Assembly (NCBI GenBank): GCA_913062555.1
Contig: CAJXVU010000037.1
Span: 1-34,622 of the forward strand
Source: an uncultured Bacteroidota bacterium
Lineage (GTDB): Bacteria > Bacteroidota > Bacteroidia > Flavobacteriales > Flavobacteriaceae
Direction: 5' to 3'
DNA: 34,622 nt
Shown here in pieces: positions 16,349 through 24,237 of this stretch. Positions within the stretch are counted from its first letter, which is position 1. Each line of letters opens with the position of its first letter. Made by a program: the position numbers and the translations under genes. Under the pieces are notes generated by a model that had not been told where the DNA came from, searched no databases, and was given only the letters and a program-made list of their open reading frames with translations.

Positions 16349-16564
16349 TCAAGTAATTTCGTAATTTTATTTTATCACTTTGTACAATTCAATCTTAAAT
16401 TCAGCCTTTCAAAATTCAGTTATTTTTAAAAATAACAGATTTTCTGTACGCTGTATTTTTCCCGCCCGCCGCCCGTAAGGGTGTCCTATATTTTGGAACT
16501 TAGGTGAGTCCGGTTCTGCTTTTCAAATCATAATTTTTCAAATAGTTTAATCAAAATCAAGATA
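16331..16564 (+). promoter_or_regulatory. Long structured leader of the arginine operon
   Basis: This 234-nt untranslated stretch holds no further convincing ORF. It contains a palindrome GTTATTTTTAAAAATAAC (16419-16436), a longer closing stem TGTACA (16381-16386) with TGTACG (16445-16450), a conspicuous C/G block at 16461-16483 with a 5-bp GTAA-loop hairpin (16470-16483), and a wobble-containing hairpin at 16494-16518 followed by CTTTTC. The last could be the attenuation terminator, though its U-tract is weak. The most GC-rich stretch of this intergenic region is here and in the leader ORF. Confidence 0.5.
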
Positions 16565-17182
16565 ATGGAGATCATTATTGCCGATAAATCACATAGCATA
16601 TACGCAAATATTATTTGCGACACTATTGCCGATTCTGCAAATGTAAGAGGAACAGGGATTGCTAAACGAACCCCCGCTTATGTTATTAATAAAATGGAAA
16701 AAGGTAATGCTGTTATAGCAATAGATGGAAACACCTTTGCAGGGTTTTGTTATATAGAAGCCTGGAGTCATAGCAAATTTGTAGCGAATTCAGGATTAAT
16801 TGTTCATCCAGATTATAGAGGACAGGGATTAGCAAAACAAATCAAAAAGATAATATTTGAACATTCCAGAATTAAATTTCCAACCGCGAAAGTTTTCAGT
16901 ATCACGACAGGGCTCGCTGTGATGAAAATGAATAGCCAGTTAGGCTATAAACCGGTGCCGTTTTCAGAATTAACTAATGATCAATCCTTTTGGAAAGGCT
17001 GTCAAACCTGTAAAAATTATGACGTCCTACAACGAACAGAACAAAGTATGTGCTTATGTACGGGAATGTTGTTTGACCCAAACACAAAAGAAATTAAACA
17101 AACCAAAAAAATAAAAGAAAAGGTCTTTAAGCGATTAAAAAGAATCAAACAAAGCCTGTTTCTGAAAAAAAATACAATATGA
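16565..17182 (+). CDS. GNAT acyltransferase, candidate N-acyl-glutamate synthase
   Basis: First structural gene of the arginine operon, most likely making N-succinyl- or N-acetylglutamate, the entry step. A GNAT fold with the acyl-CoA loop HPDYRGQGLA is at residues 81-90. The C-terminal part carries four cysteines (C146-x2-C149 and C163-x-C165), a possible zinc site, and a basic tail of about 30 residues. Length is 205 aa, much shorter than classical ArgA (about 440 aa, with a kinase-like arginine-sensing domain). It overlaps argG by 4 nt (ATGA), which implies translational coupling. Since the transcarbamylase in this operon is of the succinylornithine type, succinyl-CoA is the likelier donor; that is inference. 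Confidence 0.85.
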   Translation: MEIIIADKSHSIYANIICDTIADSANVRGTGIAKRTPAYVINKMEKGNAVIAIDGNTFAGFCYIEAWSHSKFVANSGLIVHPDYRGQGLAKQIKKIIFEHSRIKFPTAKVFSITTGLAVMKMNSQLGYKPVPFSELTNDQSFWKGCQTCKNYDVLQRTEQSMCLCTGMLFDPNTKEIKQTKKIKEKVFKRLKRIKQSLFLKKNTI

Positions 17183-18360
17183 AAAAGTTAGTATTAGCAT
17201 ATAGTGGAGGCCTTGATACATCGTATTGTGCAGTGCATTTATCACAAGATGAAGGATTTGAAATTCACGCCGTAAGTGTCAATACAGGTGGGTTTACTCA
17301 AGATGAAATTAATAATATTCAGGACAAAGCCTATAGAATGGGAGTGACAAGTTATACCAATATTGATGCGGTTGCAACCTATTACAATAAAGTTGTCAAG
17401 TATCTTATTTATGGGAATGTGTTAAAAAACAACACTTATCCTTTGTCAGTGAGTGCTGAACGAATTATTCAAGCCATCGAAATTATTGAGTATGCCAAAA
17501 GTATAGACGCAAAGTATATAGCCCATGGAAGTACAGGTGCAGGAAATGATCAGGTGAGGTTTGATTTAATCTTTCAAACCCTAGCACCAGAAATTGAAAT
17601 TATCACACCTATTAGAGACAATTCCCTTTCCAGACAAGAAGAGATAGATTACCTAGTTAAAAATGGTGTTGATATGTCATGGCAAAAAGCAAAGTATTCT
17701 ATTAACAAAGGACTTTGGGGAACCAGTGTTGGAGGTGAAGAAACGCTAACATCAAATCAACCTTTGCCGGAAGCGGCTTTTCCTTCACAATTACAAAAAG
17801 AAGATCAGGAAAAAGTAACACTGTCTTTTAACAATGGAGAATTGGTTGCTTTAAATGGATCGGAAAATAGTCCCGAAAAGAATATAGAATTATTGAATAA
17901 TTTAGGTGCTGCCTATGCTATTGGTAGAGATATTCATGTTGGAGATACTATTGTCGGGATAAAAGGGCGAGTTGGTTTTGAAGCTGCCGCAGCAACCATT
18001 ATTATTAAAGCACATCATTTATTAGAAAAACATACCCTTACCAAATGGCAATTACAACATAAAGATTATATGTCAAATTGGTATGGAACACATTTGCATG
18101 AGGGTTTGTTTTTAGATCCTGTAATGCGAGATTTGGAAGCTTTTTTGCAAAGCAGTCAAACGCAGGTTAGTGGCGATGTGGTTGTGACCTTAAAGCCATA
18201 TCACTTTAGTTTAGACGGCATTACTTCATCACATGATTTAATGAATGCGGACTTTGGAAGTTATGGTGAAATAAATAAAGGCTGGACTGCCGATGATGCT
18301 AAAGGATTTATCAAGATTTATGCAAATCAAAGCAAAATATATCAAAACGTAAACGGATAG
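17179..18360 (+). CDS. argG: Argininosuccinate synthase
   Basis: Joins citrulline and aspartate with ATP, the penultimate arginine step, in the cytoplasm. The ATP-binding P-loop-like AYSGGLDTS is at residues 8-16, with the conserved AHGSTGAGNDQVRF in the first half and the tetramer region toward the C-terminus. Length is 393 aa, as usual for the family. It overlaps the GNAT gene by 4 nt and is followed 2 nt later by argC. No anomalies are seen. Confidence 0.97.
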   Translation: MKKLVLAYSGGLDTSYCAVHLSQDEGFEIHAVSVNTGGFTQDEINNIQDKAYRMGVTSYTNIDAVATYYNKVVKYLIYGNVLKNNTYPLSVSAERIIQAIEIIEYAKSIDAKYIAHGSTGAGNDQVRFDLIFQTLAPEIEIITPIRDNSLSRQEEIDYLVKNGVDMSWQKAKYSINKGLWGTSVGGEETLTSNQPLPEAAFPSQLQKEDQEKVTLSFNNGELVALNGSENSPEKNIELLNNLGAAYAIGRDIHVGDTIVGIKGRVGFEAAAATIIIKAHHLLEKHTLTKWQLQHKDYMSNWYGTHLHEGLFLDPVMRDLEAFLQSSQTQVSGDVVVTLKPYHFSLDGITSSHDLMNADFGSYGEINKGWTADDAKGFIKIYANQSKIYQNVNG

Positions 18361-18362
18361 TT

Positions 18363-19340
18363 ATGATTCAAATTGGAATAATAGGAGGTGCTGGATATAC
18401 CGCAGGAGAGTTGATTAGATTATTATTGAATCATCCTAAAACAGAAATTAATTTTGTGTACAGCACATCGAATGCAGGGAATAAAATTTCTTCAGTACAT
18501 CAAGATTTAGTTGGCTCAACTGCGATCGAATTTACTAATACCATTAATGCAGATGTAGATCTTTTGTTTTTGTGTTTGGGGCATGGTAATTCGAAGCTAT
18601 TTTTAGCTGAAAATAAATTTTCAGAAACCACTAAAATAATTGATTTAAGTAATGATTTCCGGTTGGAAGAGGATCAGTTTTTTCAAAATAAAGGCTTTGT
18701 TTATGGACTACCTGAGACACTAAAAAACGAGATTAAAACCGCGAAATATATTGCTAATCCAGGTTGTTTTGCTACCGCAATTCAACTGGCATTATTACCC
18801 TTAGCAAAACACAATTTAATCACTGGAGATGTCCATGTAAATGCCGTTACCGGAGCTACTGGCGCAGGAACATCGTTGTCTAAAACCACTCATTTTACAT
18901 GGAGAGATAACAACTTCTCGTATTACAAACCATTTACACATCAGCATTTGGGAGAAATTAATCAGTCCATTAGTAATTTACAAGCCAGTTTTGACTCTGA
19001 AATTATTTTCATGCCTAATAGAGGTGATTTCTCCAGAGGAATTTTTGCTACAGCATATACCCATTTTGAAGGCAGTTTAGAAGAAGCAAAAGCAATGTAT
19101 TTAGACTTTTATAAAGATGCTGCATTCACTTTTGTGTCAGAGGAAACATTGCATTTAAAACAAGTGGTGAATACAAACAAATGTTTAATTCATTTACACA
19201 AGCACAACAATACGCTATTAGTCACAAGCATTATCGATAACCTCTTAAAAGGAGCGTCTGGCCAGGCTGTTCAAAACATGAATCTCATATTTGGATATCC
19301 TGAGAATGAAGGCTTACAACTCAAAGCAAATTTCTTTTAA
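18363..19340 (+). CDS. argC: N-acyl-gamma-glutamyl-phosphate reductase
   Basis: NADPH-dependent reduction of N-acyl-glutamyl phosphate to the semialdehyde, the third arginine step. The Rossmann motif GIIGGAGYTAGEL is at residues 5-17 and the catalytic Cys135 lies in ANPGCFATA. The GATGAGTSLS segment and the C-terminal dimer region are intact. Length is 325 aa, typical of the type 2 or short branch. It starts 2 nt after argG, certain co-transcription. In this pathway version the acyl group may be succinyl. Confidence 0.96.
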   Translation: MIQIGIIGGAGYTAGELIRLLLNHPKTEINFVYSTSNAGNKISSVHQDLVGSTAIEFTNTINADVDLLFLCLGHGNSKLFLAENKFSETTKIIDLSNDFRLEEDQFFQNKGFVYGLPETLKNEIKTAKYIANPGCFATAIQLALLPLAKHNLITGDVHVNAVTGATGAGTSLSKTTHFTWRDNNFSYYKPFTHQHLGEINQSISNLQASFDSEIIFMPNRGDFSRGIFATAYTHFEGSLEEAKAMYLDFYKDAAFTFVSEETLHLKQVVNTNKCLIHLHKHNNTLLVTSIIDNLLKGASGQAVQNMNLIFGYPENEGLQLKANFF

Positions 19341-19391
19341 TAAAATGAACTATTGGAGTTTTAAAAACCAATAAGTCAAAAACACATACAT

Positions 19392-20192
19392 ATGAAAATC
19401 GCAATAATAGGAGCCGGAAATTTAGGACAATCCATAGCTAAAGGATTAATAACCACAAATGCAATTACCAGTTTATACTTAACAAAACGGCAGCTTGAAT
19501 CGATTGCCAGTTTTGAAGGCTATCAAAATGTCAAGGTAACTTCGGATAATGTTTTGGCTGTACGGAAATCAGATATCTTAATTTTCGCTGTACAACCGGC
19601 GCATTTCGAAAACATTTTAAAAGAAATAGCGCCCTTAATAACCGAGAAACATGTTATTATTTCAACAATTACGGGTTATAGTATTGCTAAAATAGAAGCC
19701 GTTGTAGGCGAAGCACAATTTGTAATTCGAGCCATGCCAAATACAGCCATTGCCGTAGGGAAATCCATGACTTGTATGTGTAGTAATACCAAAGGAGAGC
19801 AACGCATTAAAATTGCAGAAGCTATTTTTAATAGACTGGGTACTTCTATAAGTATTCCAGAAGGACAGATGCAAGCCGCAACAGTTGTTTGTGCTAGTGG
19901 TGTCGCTTTTTGGATGCGATTAATTCGGGCCACCACCCAAGCGGCCATTCAATTGGGATTTGATGCAAAAGAAGCACAGGAATTAGCCATGCACACCTGT
20001 GAAGGTGCAGCAAGTTTATTAATTACTACTGGCAATCATCCAGAGCAAGAAATAGATAAAGTAACGACACCTAAAGGTTGTACAATTGAAGGCTTAAATG
20101 AAATGGAACATAAAGGGTTAAGTTCTTCCCTCATCCAAGGCATGGTCACCTCATTCAATAAAATTAACAGCATAAAAACAGAACAATTATGA
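19392..20192 (+). CDS. proC: Pyrroline-5-carboxylate reductase
   Basis: Last enzyme of proline synthesis, reducing pyrroline-5-carboxylate with NAD(P)H. The N-terminal Rossmann motif is GAGNLGQSIAKGL (residues 7-19), with AVQP in the middle of that domain. The family segment IRAMPNTAIAVGKSMT is at about 112-127 and the C-terminal helical dimer domain contains TTPKGCTIEGLNEME. Length is 266 aa. It sits between argC and argD, with a 4-nt overlap into argD, so it is transcribed and coupled with arginine genes. Either proline synthesis is co-regulated with arginine, or the protein also has a role in this pathway; the first is the simpler reading. Confidence 0.95.
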   Translation: MKIAIIGAGNLGQSIAKGLITTNAITSLYLTKRQLESIASFEGYQNVKVTSDNVLAVRKSDILIFAVQPAHFENILKEIAPLITEKHVIISTITGYSIAKIEAVVGEAQFVIRAMPNTAIAVGKSMTCMCSNTKGEQRIKIAEAIFNRLGTSISIPEGQMQAATVVCASGVAFWMRLIRATTQAAIQLGFDAKEAQELAMHTCEGAASLLITTGNHPEQEIDKVTTPKGCTIEGLNEMEHKGLSSSLIQGMVTSFNKINSIKTEQL

Positions 20193-21322
20193 GCCTATTT
20201 AATGTTTATCCCTTATTCGATATAACTCCTGTTAAGGCAAAAGACATCTATGTTTTTGATATAAACAACAACAAGTATTTGGATCTTTATGGAGGCCATG
20301 CCGTGATCTCAATTGGACATTCACATCCTGAATATGTAAAAGGAATTAGTGAGCAAGTGAGTAAGCTTGGTTTTTATAGTAATTCTATTCAGAACCCAAT
20401 GCAAGTAGAACTGTCTGAAAAAATTGAAGCCTTATCTGGCTGTACAGGTTTTGAGTTGTTCTTGTGTAATTCTGGAGCAGAGGCTAATGAAAACGCATTA
20501 AAATTAGCGTCTTTTCATAACGATAGAAAGAAAGTGTTATCCTTTAAAAATTCTTTTCATGGCAGAACTTCCGCAGCCGTGGCTGTTACGGATAACCCTA
20601 AAATTGTGGCTCCAATAAATGCACAGCAAGAAGTTGAATTTGTCGCATTAGGAGATCTTGAATCTGTTAAGAAAGTATTGGAGAAAGGCGATGTATGTGC
20701 CGTGATTATTGAATGTATTCAAGGCGTTGGAGGTCTCGCTGAAAGCAGTACCGAGTTCTATCAAGGATTGGCGAGGCTTTGTAAAACCTACGGCACCCTT
20801 TTAATTGCCGATGAGGTACAAAGCGGTTTTGGTAGAACAGGCGATTTCTTTGCTTTTCAAAAACATGACATTACACCAGATATTATTTCCATGGCTAAAG
20901 GAATGGGGAATGGCTTCCCTATTGGAGGCATATTAATACATCCTAGTATTAAGTCGGCCTTCGGGTTATTAGGAACCACATTTGGAGGAAATCATTTGGC
21001 TTGTGCAGCATCCTTAGCTGTTTTAAAAGTGTTGGAAAGAGAAAATCTTATGCAAAATGCAAACGCTGTTTCAAGCTATTTTATAAGCAAGGCACGGGAG
21101 TTGCCAAAATTAAAAACCATAAAAGGGAGAGGATTAATGTTAGGATTAGAATTTGATTTTCCAATCGCCGAAATCAGAAAAAACCTTATCTTCAATCATC
21201 ACATATTTACAGGCTCGGCTAAGAACCCAAATCTATTGCGAATTCTACCACCATTAACAATTAAAAAAGAACATGTTGATGCCTTTATAAATGCTTTAAA
21301 AATAGAGTTAGGTACTAAATAA
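20189..21322 (+). CDS. argD: N-acylornithine aminotransferase
   Basis: PLP enzyme transferring an amino group from glutamate to the N-acyl-glutamate semialdehyde. The PLP lysine is Lys237 in SMAKGMGNGFPIGG, with Asp208 in IADEVQSGFGRTG; the cofactor phosphate region NSGAEANENALKLA is at 94-107. Length is 377 aa, a normal size. It overlaps proC by 4 nt and precedes the transcarbamylase gene by 45 nt to the preferred start. The enzyme family accepts acetyl- and succinyl-ornithine, so the acyl choice is not read from this protein. Confidence 0.96.
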   Translation: MSLFNVYPLFDITPVKAKDIYVFDINNNKYLDLYGGHAVISIGHSHPEYVKGISEQVSKLGFYSNSIQNPMQVELSEKIEALSGCTGFELFLCNSGAEANENALKLASFHNDRKKVLSFKNSFHGRTSAAVAVTDNPKIVAPINAQQEVEFVALGDLESVKKVLEKGDVCAVIIECIQGVGGLAESSTEFYQGLARLCKTYGTLLIADEVQSGFGRTGDFFAFQKHDITPDIISMAKGMGNGFPIGGILIHPSIKSAFGLLGTTFGGNHLACAASLAVLKVLERENLMQNANAVSSYFISKARELPKLKTIKGRGLMLGLEFDFPIAEIRKNLIFNHHIFTGSAKNPNLLRILPPLTIKKEHVDAFINALKIELGTK

Positions 21323-21367
21323 TTAAAAAAAATGATTCATAAAACTTTCAGGTTTGAAAATATGATT

Positions 21368-22303
21368 ATGAAAAAATATACAAATATATACGACATTGAA
21401 AATATAAAGGACACTGTTGATACCGCTATTCAGTTGAAACAAAATCCTTTTGAATTTCATGAATTGGGACTGCATAAAACCTTAGTGATGATATTTTTTA
21501 ATTCGAGCCTAAGAACTCGATTGAGCACCGAAAAGGCAGCTAGAAACTTGGGAATGCAAGTCATGGTTCTAAATGTTAATGATGCCTGGAATTTGGAGTT
21601 CGAAGATGGCACTGTTATGAACATGAACACCACAGAGCATATTAAAGAGGCTGCACAAGTTATTTCACAGTATGCAGACGTTATTGCGGTGAGAGCTTTT
21701 CCCGGTTTGATAGATAAGGAAAAAGACGCCTCTGAGTTTGTGCTTAATAGTTTTATGAAATACGCATCCATACCTGTTGTGAATATGGAAAGTGCGACAG
21801 CACATCCATTGCAGGCACTCACAGATGCCATTACAATTGAAGAGCTAAAGACGAGGTCAAAGCCAAAAGTAGTATTGTCTTGGGCGCCACACCCAAAAGC
21901 ACTGCCACAAGCCGTTGCCAATTCCTTTATAAAAATGATGCAAGTTATAGATGTTGATTTTAGTATTACACATCCTAAAGGCTATGAGTTGGACCCCAAT
22001 ATTGTAAAAGAAACTCCTGTGAATTATAATCAGAAAGAAGCCTTAAAGGAAGCCGATTTTGTATATGTGAAGAATTGGAGTAGCTATAATGATTATGGAA
22101 AAATATTGAGCGAAGACAGCAACTGGATGATGACTGAGGATAAAATAGGTGACGCCAAGTTCATGCATTGTTTACCAGTTCGCCGAAATGTTGTTGTTGA
22201 AGATGCCGTTTTGGATAGTGACCAATCTGTAGTGATACAACAAGCCAATAATAGAACTTTTGCAGCTCAAATTGTATTGAAAAAAATATTAGAAAATTTA
22301 TAA
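21368..22303 (+). CDS. argF': N-succinylornithine-type carbamoyltransferase
   Basis: Carbamoylates N-acyl-ornithine, replacing classical ornithine carbamoyltransferase. The carbamoyl-phosphate loop is SSLRTRLS (residues 46-53), and HPLQALTD and the C-terminal HCLPVRRNVVVED are present. The start MKKYTNIYDIENI at 21368 matches the known Bacteroides enzyme length and N-terminus; in-frame ATGs at 21332 and 21362 are also possible. Length is 311 aa. At the position that separates acetyl- from succinyl-ornithine enzymes (Pro90 in the Bacteroides fragilis enzyme, Glu in the Xanthomonas acetyl form) this protein has Thr89 in NTTEHIKEA. A non-Glu residue favours succinyl use. This recollection of the family should be checked by alignment. 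Confidence 0.94.
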   Translation: MKKYTNIYDIENIKDTVDTAIQLKQNPFEFHELGLHKTLVMIFFNSSLRTRLSTEKAARNLGMQVMVLNVNDAWNLEFEDGTVMNMNTTEHIKEAAQVISQYADVIAVRAFPGLIDKEKDASEFVLNSFMKYASIPVVNMESATAHPLQALTDAITIEELKTRSKPKVVLSWAPHPKALPQAVANSFIKMMQVIDVDFSITHPKGYELDPNIVKETPVNYNQKEALKEADFVYVKNWSSYNDYGKILSEDSNWMMTEDKIGDAKFMHCLPVRRNVVVEDAVLDSDQSVVIQQANNRTFAAQIVLKKILENL

Positions 22304-22361
22304 ACTTGATTGCCATACTGATCTTGATGAAGTGTGGTTAAAATAAGTAAAAAAACAATCA

Positions 22362-23138
22362 ATGAAAACATTAAAAATAATAAAAATAGGCGGAAATATC
22401 ATTGATGATGCTGTTGTGTTAGATGACTTTCTTAAGGCTTTTTCTAAAATTGAAGGGCCAAAAATATTAGTACATGGTGGTGGAAAATTGGCCACAAAGT
22501 TAGCACATCAAATGGGCGTTAAAGTTAATATGATTGATGGCAGACGCATCACTGATGCCGCTACATTAGACATCATTACCATGGTGTATGCCGGTAAAAT
22601 TAATAAAAGTATCATAGCCATGCTACAGGCTCAACAGTGTAATGCGGTGGGATTTACAGGGGCAGATGGAAATACTATTGAATCAGTACAGCGCCCTGTG
22701 AAAGATATAAACTTTGGATATGTTGGTGATGTTCAAAAAGTCAATACGGAAACAACGAACTTGCTGTTAGCTGGAAATGTAACGCCGGTATTTTGTGCGA
22801 TAACACATAATACTAAGGGGCAACTATTAAATACAAATGCCGATACCGTTGCTTCAGAATTGGCAATTGGTTTTGCAGAACTATATCACACCGAGTTATA
22901 TTATTGTTTTGAAAAAAGTGGGGTATTGATAGATGTTTCTAATGAAGATTCTGTTATTGAAAAAATTAACAACAACAATTATCAGGACTTAAAAAATCAA
23001 GGAATTATTGCAGATGGGATGCTACCAAAATTGGAGAATTGTTTTCATGCCATTGCTAATAACGTTCAAAAAGTATGTATCGGAAAACCAGAAATGCTTT
23101 TCAATTCTAATTCAAAATTTACAACAATACAGGACTAA
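22362..23138 (+). CDS. argB: N-acylglutamate kinase
   Basis: Phosphorylates N-acyl-glutamate, the second arginine step. The amino acid kinase fold begins with KIIKIGGNIID (residues 5-15), HGGGK at 38-42 binds the phosphates, and NTNADTVASELA and the C-terminal DGMLPKLE follow. Length is 258 aa, the short form that lacks the N-terminal helix of arginine-inhibited hexameric kinases, so feedback inhibition by arginine may be weak; this would leave control to the leader. Its last base overlaps the start of the M20 gene (TAATG), which indicates coupling. Confidence 0.95.
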   Translation: MKTLKIIKIGGNIIDDAVVLDDFLKAFSKIEGPKILVHGGGKLATKLAHQMGVKVNMIDGRRITDAATLDIITMVYAGKINKSIIAMLQAQQCNAVGFTGADGNTIESVQRPVKDINFGYVGDVQKVNTETTNLLLAGNVTPVFCAITHNTKGQLLNTNADTVASELAIGFAELYHTELYYCFEKSGVLIDVSNEDSVIEKINNNNYQDLKNQGIIADGMLPKLENCFHAIANNVQKVCIGKPEMLFNSNSKFTTIQD

Positions 23139-24202
23139 TGACAGGAGACCTCACACAAAACGCCATCGAATTACTCAAAAATTTAATTGAGACACCATCC
23201 TTATCTTCTCAGGAAGACCAAACAGCAGTACTTATAGAGCAGTGGTTTAAGGATAATAATATTCCATATACCCGTACCAAGAATAATGTGTGGGCAACTA
23301 ATAAGTATTTTGATGATAGCAAACCAACACTCTTGTTAAACTCGCACCACGATACTGTAAAACCAAATAATGGGTATACTAAAGACCCCTATAAAGCTAT
23401 CGTAGAAAAAGGGAAACTCTATGGTCTAGGGAGTAATGATGCCGGTGGATGCCTAGTGTCACTCATGGCAACTTTTACACACTTCTATGCAAAAAAAGAG
23501 CTGATATATAATCTTGTAATTGTGGCTTCTGCTGAAGAAGAAAGCAGTGGTCCAGATGGGCTAAATAGTATGTTGGATATAATTCCAAAAGTAGCTGTGG
23601 CCATTGTTGGAGAACCAACATTAATGCAGTTGGCTGTGGCCGAAAAAGGCTTGGTGGTTTTTGACGCTATTGTAAAAGGAAAACCAGGTCATGCCGCACA
23701 CCCCAATGATGATAATGCTATTTATAATACGATTAATGTCTTAAAATGGTTTAAAGATTTTAAGTTTCATAAAACATCTGAAGCCTTAGGAGAAGTGAAG
23801 CTTACGGTAACACAAATCAATGCCGGGAAGCAGCATAATGCAGTGCCTGCTGAGGTCGAATTAGTAATTGATGTACGGGTTAATGATAAATATACCAATA
23901 AAGAAGTTGCCGAGCTGTTAATAAATAATTCCCCGTGTGATCGTATTATACCAAGAGGATTGACCTTAAACTCGTCTTCTATTCCTGTAGATCATGAATT
24001 GGTGAAAGCAGGAATTTCCATTGGAAGAGAAACCTACGGGTCACCAACTTTGTCAGATCAGGCATGCTTATCTTGTCCTTCTTTAAAATTAGGACCGGGA
24101 GATAGCACACGATCACATACAGCTGATGAGTTTATTTATATAAACGAAATAGAAGAAGGGATTAAAATTTATATTGAACTGTTGAAAAAGGTTATTGCAT
24201 AA
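23138..24202 (+). CDS. argE: M20 family N-acyl-citrulline/ornithine deacylase
   Basis: Zinc hydrolase that removes the N-acyl group, completing the linear pathway; no argJ is present. Metal ligands are visible: His70-x-Asp72 in NSHHDTV, Asp101 in GSNDAGG, and the catalytic Glu133/Glu134 pair in SAEEESSG. Length is 354 aa, as for the ArgE/DapE group. With the succinylornithine transcarbamylase upstream, the substrate should be N-succinyl- or N-acetyl-citrulline rather than acylornithine. It shares one base with argB and precedes argH by 35 nt. Confidence 0.92.
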   Translation: MTGDLTQNAIELLKNLIETPSLSSQEDQTAVLIEQWFKDNNIPYTRTKNNVWATNKYFDDSKPTLLLNSHHDTVKPNNGYTKDPYKAIVEKGKLYGLGSNDAGGCLVSLMATFTHFYAKKELIYNLVIVASAEEESSGPDGLNSMLDIIPKVAVAIVGEPTLMQLAVAEKGLVVFDAIVKGKPGHAAHPNDDNAIYNTINVLKWFKDFKFHKTSEALGEVKLTVTQINAGKQHNAVPAEVELVIDVRVNDKYTNKEVAELLINNSPCDRIIPRGLTLNSSSIPVDHELVKAGISIGRETYGSPTLSDQACLSCPSLKLGPGDSTRSHTADEFIYINEIEEGIKIYIELLKKVIA

Positions 24203-24237
24203 ACAAATCAACACATTAACGATTAAAAATTAAGAAC

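Noticed and set aside
16380..16478. A second Arg-containing reading frame ending in CGC-CGC-CCG-TAA within the GC block
   Set aside because: No ATG or GTG start in frame; only a distant TTG, and its Arg codons are few and scattered.
21457..21921. A 154-aa minus-strand ORF across the transcarbamylase gene
   Set aside because: It lies wholly opposite a conserved enzyme gene, is Ser/Thr-rich in shadow style and has no family features.
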